A stretch of 64,000 nt of DNA from a bacterium. Its GTDB lineage: Bacteria; Auribacterota; UBA3054. The notes below the pieces were generated by a model that was not told the DNA's origin, searched no databases, and worked only from the letters and a program-made list of their open reading frames with translations. A program made the position numbers and the translations under genes. The stretch covers positions 42,443 to 106,442 of the forward strand of contig JAFYXV010000005.1 in the NCBI GenBank assembly GCA_017557885.1, read 5' to 3'. The first letter of the stretch is position 1. Each line of letters starts with the position of its first letter. Of this stretch, positions 62,196 to 64,000 are shown piece by piece.

Positions 62196-63680
62196 ATGAA
62201 AGGATCAGCCATCAATTCCCTGCTTACTTTTGATTACATTAAAACGGAACCGGAGAACAAATACTTCGAGAGAAAATCAGCGCAGATACGACCGAGCGAT
62301 CTTGCTCCGCTTATTTCAGCATTCGCCAACGCCGACGGCGGAACGATAGTTATAGGAATCAGCGACAGCACAAAAAGCTTTGAAGGCGTCAATTCCTGCG
62401 GAGAAGAGAAGACAAACGATTTTATCAACGCTCCTAAAGATTATTGCAGGCCTATGCCTAAATATCAGGAGGAATTTCTTGAGATAACTAACGAGCAAGG
62501 AAAAGAAGACAGACTGCTCCTTCTCCACATTACGAGCAGTACTGAAAAGATAATAAGAACATCAAACGACAAAACCTTTCTACGTATAGGCGACAAGACA
62601 AAAGAAATGTTAGGAGAAAATCTACTGAGCCTAGAATACTCCAAGAATACGCGACATTTTGAAGACGAAATATGTCCAAACGCAACGATGGAAGATCTTG
62701 ACGAAGAACTTTTAGAGCAATACAAAGAGCGAATAGCCGCAACCGGAATCGATACGCATCAAGTATTGTCATCCAGAGGATTCATAGCCTATGCAAATGG
62801 CGAAGAACATTTGACAAACGCTGCGGTGCTGCTTTTTGCAAAGAACATTATGAAATTTCATCCAAACTGCCGTGTTAGATTCGTAAGGATCAACGGTAGA
62901 GAAATGCGGGTCGGAGTGAATTTCAATGTGGTTAAGGATAAAAGTCTTGACGTTCCTATTTTGAGAGTGATAGATCAAGCCAAAGCTTTCATCGGCGATC
63001 AGATTAGAGATTTCCGAAGACAGGATGTAGTTACCGGACTTTTTAAAGGAAGTCCGGAATACCCTGATTTCCCTTGGCAAGAAGGAATAATAAACGCCGT
63101 TGCGCACCGCGATTATTCCTTGAGCGGCGCGTATATTAAAGTCGCTATGTATGATGATCGTTTGGAAATTGAAAGCCCTGGCGGATTGCCCGGTATTGTC
63201 AATTTAGACAATATTCAGCATATGCGGTTTTCCAGAAATGCAAAAATCTCCAGAGTAATGACAGAGTTTGAATGGGTAAGGGAATTGAACGAAGGCGTAA
63301 AGAAAATTTACTCTGATATGGAGCAAGATGGATTACAGCCTCCCGAATACAAAGAAACCCCCTACTCTGTAACACTCATACTTAGAAACGATGTGGACAG
63401 AAGGACAAGAATAATTGAGAGCGAAACACCTGATGCTTCGCAAATATATAAAGGCATTTGGCCAGAATTGGATGAAACGGAAAAAACAATAATGATGTTC
63501 TTATTAAGCAACGGCCCATCTGAGCGTTCAAAAATAGCTAATCATATCGGCAGATCTAAACAAACGATTGTTATAAGAATCAATCATTTGATAGAGTTGG
63601 GTCTCATTACTGCCAAAGGAGCAAAACATAGTAAAAACCGAACTTACGAAGTTGTTCAACCAGATACTAGACAGTACTAG
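62196..63680 (+). CDS. AlbA_2 (Schlafen-like) domain transcriptional regulator / putative ATPase
   Basis: 494 aa. N-terminal AlbA_2 domain (residues about 1-140) with YFERKSAQIRPSDLAPLISA and FANADGGTIVIGISD. A RecG-C-like GHKL ATPase part follows (EGIINAVAHRDYSLSG, AMYDDRLEIESPGGLPG). A winged helix lies at about 435-480 (IANHIGRSKQTIVIRINHLIEL). RBS AAGGAG. The C-terminus TRQY and the TAG stop are written by the first repeat-like unit (ACTAGACAGTACTAG), so the tandem array begins inside the gene. Members are often found beside conflict genes or in mobile regions. Confidence 0.82.
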   Translation: MKGSAINSLLTFDYIKTEPENKYFERKSAQIRPSDLAPLISAFANADGGTIVIGISDSTKSFEGVNSCGEEKTNDFINAPKDYCRPMPKYQEEFLEITNEQGKEDRLLLLHITSSTEKIIRTSNDKTFLRIGDKTKEMLGENLLSLEYSKNTRHFEDEICPNATMEDLDEELLEQYKERIAATGIDTHQVLSSRGFIAYANGEEHLTNAAVLLFAKNIMKFHPNCRVRFVRINGREMRVGVNFNVVKDKSLDVPILRVIDQAKAFIGDQIRDFRRQDVVTGLFKGSPEYPDFPWQEGIINAVAHRDYSLSGAYIKVAMYDDRLEIESPGGLPGIVNLDNIQHMRFSRNAKISRVMTEFEWVRELNEGVKKIYSDMEQDGLQPPEYKETPYSVTLILRNDVDRRTRIIESETPDASQIYKGIWPELDETEKTIMMFLLSNGPSERSKIANHIGRSKQTIVIRINHLIELGLITAKGAKHSKNRTYEVVQPDTRQY

Positions 63681-63683
63681 ACG

Positions 63684-63723
63684 ACGGATCTAGACGGATC
63701 TAGACGGATCTAGACGGATCTAG
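63684..63723 (+). repeat. 10-bp tandem repeat ACGGATCTAG, 4 units
   Basis: Units at 63684, 63694, 63704 and 63714 are identical. Followed by CTTAAAAGTAG-like 11-mers, two copies at about 63729-63750. Confidence 0.9.
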
Positions 63724-63787
63724 ACAGTACTTAAAAGTAGCTTAAAAGTAAGAGTTAGCTTGTTCAATAATAGGTTTTAAACGGAAT

Positions 63788-63847
63788 GCTTAACGGTGCT
63801 TAACGGTGCTTAACGGTGCCCAACGGTGCTTAACGGTGCTTAACGGT
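63788..63847 (+). repeat. 10-bp tandem repeat GCTTAACGGT, 6 units
   Basis: Units start every 10 bp from 63788; the fourth is GCCCAACGGT, the others identical. Confidence 0.92.
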
Positions 63848-63849
63848 GC

Positions 63850-64000
63850 AGACGGATCTAGACAGTAACTAGACAGTAACTAGACAGTAACTAGACAGTA
63901 ACTAGACAGTAACTAGACAGTAACTAGACAGTAACTAGACAGTAACTAGACAGTAACTAGACAGTAACTAGACAGTAACTAGACAGTAACTAGACAGTAA
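63850..64000 (+). repeat. 11-bp tandem repeat GACAGTAACTA, at least 12 units, running off the window
   Basis: After one AGACGGATCT unit (63850-63859), 11-bp units run without change from 63861 to the edge. CTAGAC is the common core of this array and of the one at 63684. Confidence 0.92.

Noticed and set aside
63684-64000. CRISPR array or replication origin iterons
   Set aside because: Units are 10-11 bp head to tail without spacers, and no replication gene is nearby.

Overview
The window reads as one contig of a Gram-negative, anaerobic, probably gut- or rumen-associated bacterium. I infer the PVC superphylum (Lentisphaeria/Kiritimatiellia-like Verrucomicrobiota) from the combination of PEP-CTERM-like tails on secreted proteins, a Kdo transferase (hence LPS), a K+-dependent membrane pyrophosphatase, [FeFe]-hydrogenase maturases, mucin/xylan-type enzymes (M60 peptidases, GH120, GH27), and a YajC and SecDF of PVC-like shape. 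The taxonomic call is an inference; no rRNA gene is present.

Layout. 1-4144: a tight housekeeping operon (mtaB, plsC, fmt, rsmB-like). 4293-9137: four secreted proteins of unknown role, two of them paralogues with a PEP-CTERM-like tail, ended by a strong bidirectional terminator. 9186-13000 (minus): DUF1844-panC-unknown-GH120 beta-xylosidase operon. 13111-15588 (minus): two paralogous secreted M60-like metallopeptidases. 15874-24573 (plus): hppA, yajC, a basic one-TM protein, secDF, then rfbB and gmd. 24645-26500: remnant gene and a hipBA module. 26625-30903: an unusual fusion of a Trp-rich domain to a GH27 alpha-galactosidase, a C_GCAxxG_C_C protein and an ADP-ribosylglycohydrolase-like lipoprotein. 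30981-33517: candidate SAM-clan riboswitch, orphan gene, self-regulated Fic protein, DUF4065(Panacea)-toxin pair. 33576-38951: flavodoxin, waaA, rnd, RsbU-type phosphatase, rsmD, coaD. 39025-43846 (minus): two large glycine-rich repeat proteins with PEP-CTERM-like tails. 44057-45306 (minus): tRNA-Thr(CGU) and an AI-2E family permease. 45510-53132: hydG and hydF, split by about 5 kb of accessory genes. 53357-64000: accessory region with a DUF1016 remnant, a second Fic gene, two DUF4143 ATPases, clpB, a HepT/MntA module bracketed by a 122-bp duplication of the clpB 3' end, an AlbA_2 regulator, and arrays of 10-11 bp tandem repeats running off the contig.

The right-hand third is rich in toxin-antitoxin-like and conflict genes (HipBA, two Fic, DUF4065 pair, HepT/MntA, three DUF4143 ATPases, AlbA_2). 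Several carry palindromic operators at their own promoter. The most interesting signals are the clpB 3'-end duplication, the helical-pitch repeats at the right end, the compact riboswitch-like element at 30981, the sigma-54-like site before clpB, a possible small RNA at 61.9-62.1 kb, the 23-bp phased repeats at 55.2 kb, and the Trp-rich domain seen both alone and fused to a glycosidase.
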